A stretch of 6,567 bases of DNA from Gammaproteobacteria bacterium (GTDB lineage: Bacteria > Pseudomonadota > Gammaproteobacteria > Coxiellales > Coxiellaceae). A program made the position numbers and the translations under genes. The notes under the pieces are model-generated. The model did not search any database. It had not been told where the DNA came from and worked only from the letters and a program-made list of their open reading frames with translations. The DNA is taken from assembly GCA_022600315.1 (NCBI GenBank), contig JAHZKQ010000096.1, positions 1 to 6,567 of the forward strand, written 5' to 3'. Below are positions 6,124 to 6,567 of the stretch, piece after piece; position 1 is the stretch's first letter; each line of letters begins with the position of its first letter.

Positions 6124-6567
6124 TTACAGGCAATATTGCTGGCGAATCTGCGCCTCACTAATCAGCTGTTTATCGATTTTAAGGTATAACAGTGACTCAT
6201 TTGGCATCAGCGCCACTTCGGCAACGCCAGCGGTTTTGTTAAGCGCCTGGCTGGTTGCGTTAGCCTCTTGTTTAAGTTTGTTTAGCTCTAAAATAACCGT
6301 TGATAAGTAAGGTGGTGGTGACATGGTGGTGGCGATCAATAACCAAATTCCAGCAATGACTGCGCAGAATAAAAAGATACCTCCATAACCGGCATGCGCC
6401 ATAATGATTCCGCCAAGGCTACCACCGATAAAGATTCCCAAAAACTGTGAAGTGGAATAAATTCCCATCGCGCTGCCTTTAGCGCGAATCGGCGCAACCT
6501 TTGAGACCCAGGAAGGTAAACAAGCCTCGAGTAAAGTAAAAGCGGTAAAGAAAATAAATAAAATAAA
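6124..6567 (-). CDS. Major facilitator superfamily transporter, C-terminal part with soluble tail (5' end outside window)
   Basis: Inner-membrane secondary transporter, probably a drug/metabolite efflux type. The frame is open to the window edge, so the ATG at 6468 is internal; 147 residues are visible. They show a membrane segment ending LLEACLPSWVSK, the loop PIRAKGSAMGIYSTSQ, a Gly-rich helix FLGIFIGGSLGG (about 41-57) and a last helix (about 63-81): the end of a 12-helix MFS fold. A soluble tail of about 64 residues follows (84-147): a Lys/Gln/Asn-rich helix, then two likely strands in GVAEVALMPNESLLYLKID and a short helix. Such tails occur in the MFS protein that lies between uvrA and ssb in Pseudomonas and relatives, so uvrA probably lies just beyond the right edge (inference). 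Substrate unknown. The stop TAA at 6124 lies 148 bp before ssb. Confidence 0.88.
   Translation of the reverse strand, partial: FILFIFFTAFTLLEACLPSWVSKVAPIRAKGSAMGIYSTSQFLGIFIGGSLGGIIMAHAGYGGIFLFCAVIAGIWLLIATTMSPPPYLSTVILELNKLKQEANATSQALNKTAGVAEVALMPNESLLYLKIDKQLISEAQIRQQYCL

Noticed and set aside
6092..6310. 72-codon plus-strand frame at the end of the MFS gene
   Set aside because: It is antisense to the MFS C-terminal domain, with no ribosome site or family signal.
6466..6468. ATG as the start of a 114-residue membrane protein
   Set aside because: The frame continues open for 33 more codons to the window edge and those codons encode conserved MFS sequence (LLEACLPSW), so the methionine is internal.

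Overview
The window reads as chromosomal DNA of an AT-rich gammaproteobacterium. The MFS-ssb order, the SSB with tryptophans at the E. coli positions, and a close LhgO homologue all fit that class. Something near the Legionella/Coxiella branch is a guess from base composition and gene style, not shown by the sequence. No CRISPR array, insertion sequence, tRNA, rRNA, toxin-antitoxin pair or phage gene was found.

Left part (1-2983), surface glycan genes. The plus strand enters inside an ABC transporter ATPase of the Wzt polysaccharide-export type. Facing it on the minus strand is a two-gene operon: a multi-pass membrane protein with GT-C glycosyltransferase marks, then a DPM1-like GT2 glycosyltransferase with two C-terminal membrane helices. 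The two genes overlap by ATGA and are probably translationally coupled. A natural reading is that the GT2 enzyme makes a polyprenyl-phosphate sugar, the GT-C protein uses it outside the inner membrane, and the ABC ATPase powers export of the acceptor glycan. The ATPase and GT2 genes converge and overlap by 56 bp.

Middle part (2984-5243), metabolic genes on the plus strand. A 162-bp divergent spacer precedes lhgO (L-2-hydroxyglutarate dehydrogenase/oxidase, FAD). A 244-bp AT-rich spacer without a gene follows, then a SAM-dependent O-methyltransferase of the caffeoyl-CoA/catechol type.

Right part (5240-6567), minus strand, read right to left: the C-terminal part of an MFS transporter (running off the window), ssb, and a 66-residue PspC-domain membrane protein. 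The pspC-like gene and the methyltransferase gene meet tail to tail and share a TTAA that holds both stop codons. Hairpin-forming inverted repeats lie upstream of ssb and between ssb and the PspC gene; neither is followed by a T-run, so neither looks like an ordinary intrinsic terminator.

I see no clear new defence or mobile system. The points most worth checking are the overlapping ATPase/GT2 ends, the GT2/GT-C pair as a glycan-modification unit, and the hairpins around ssb.
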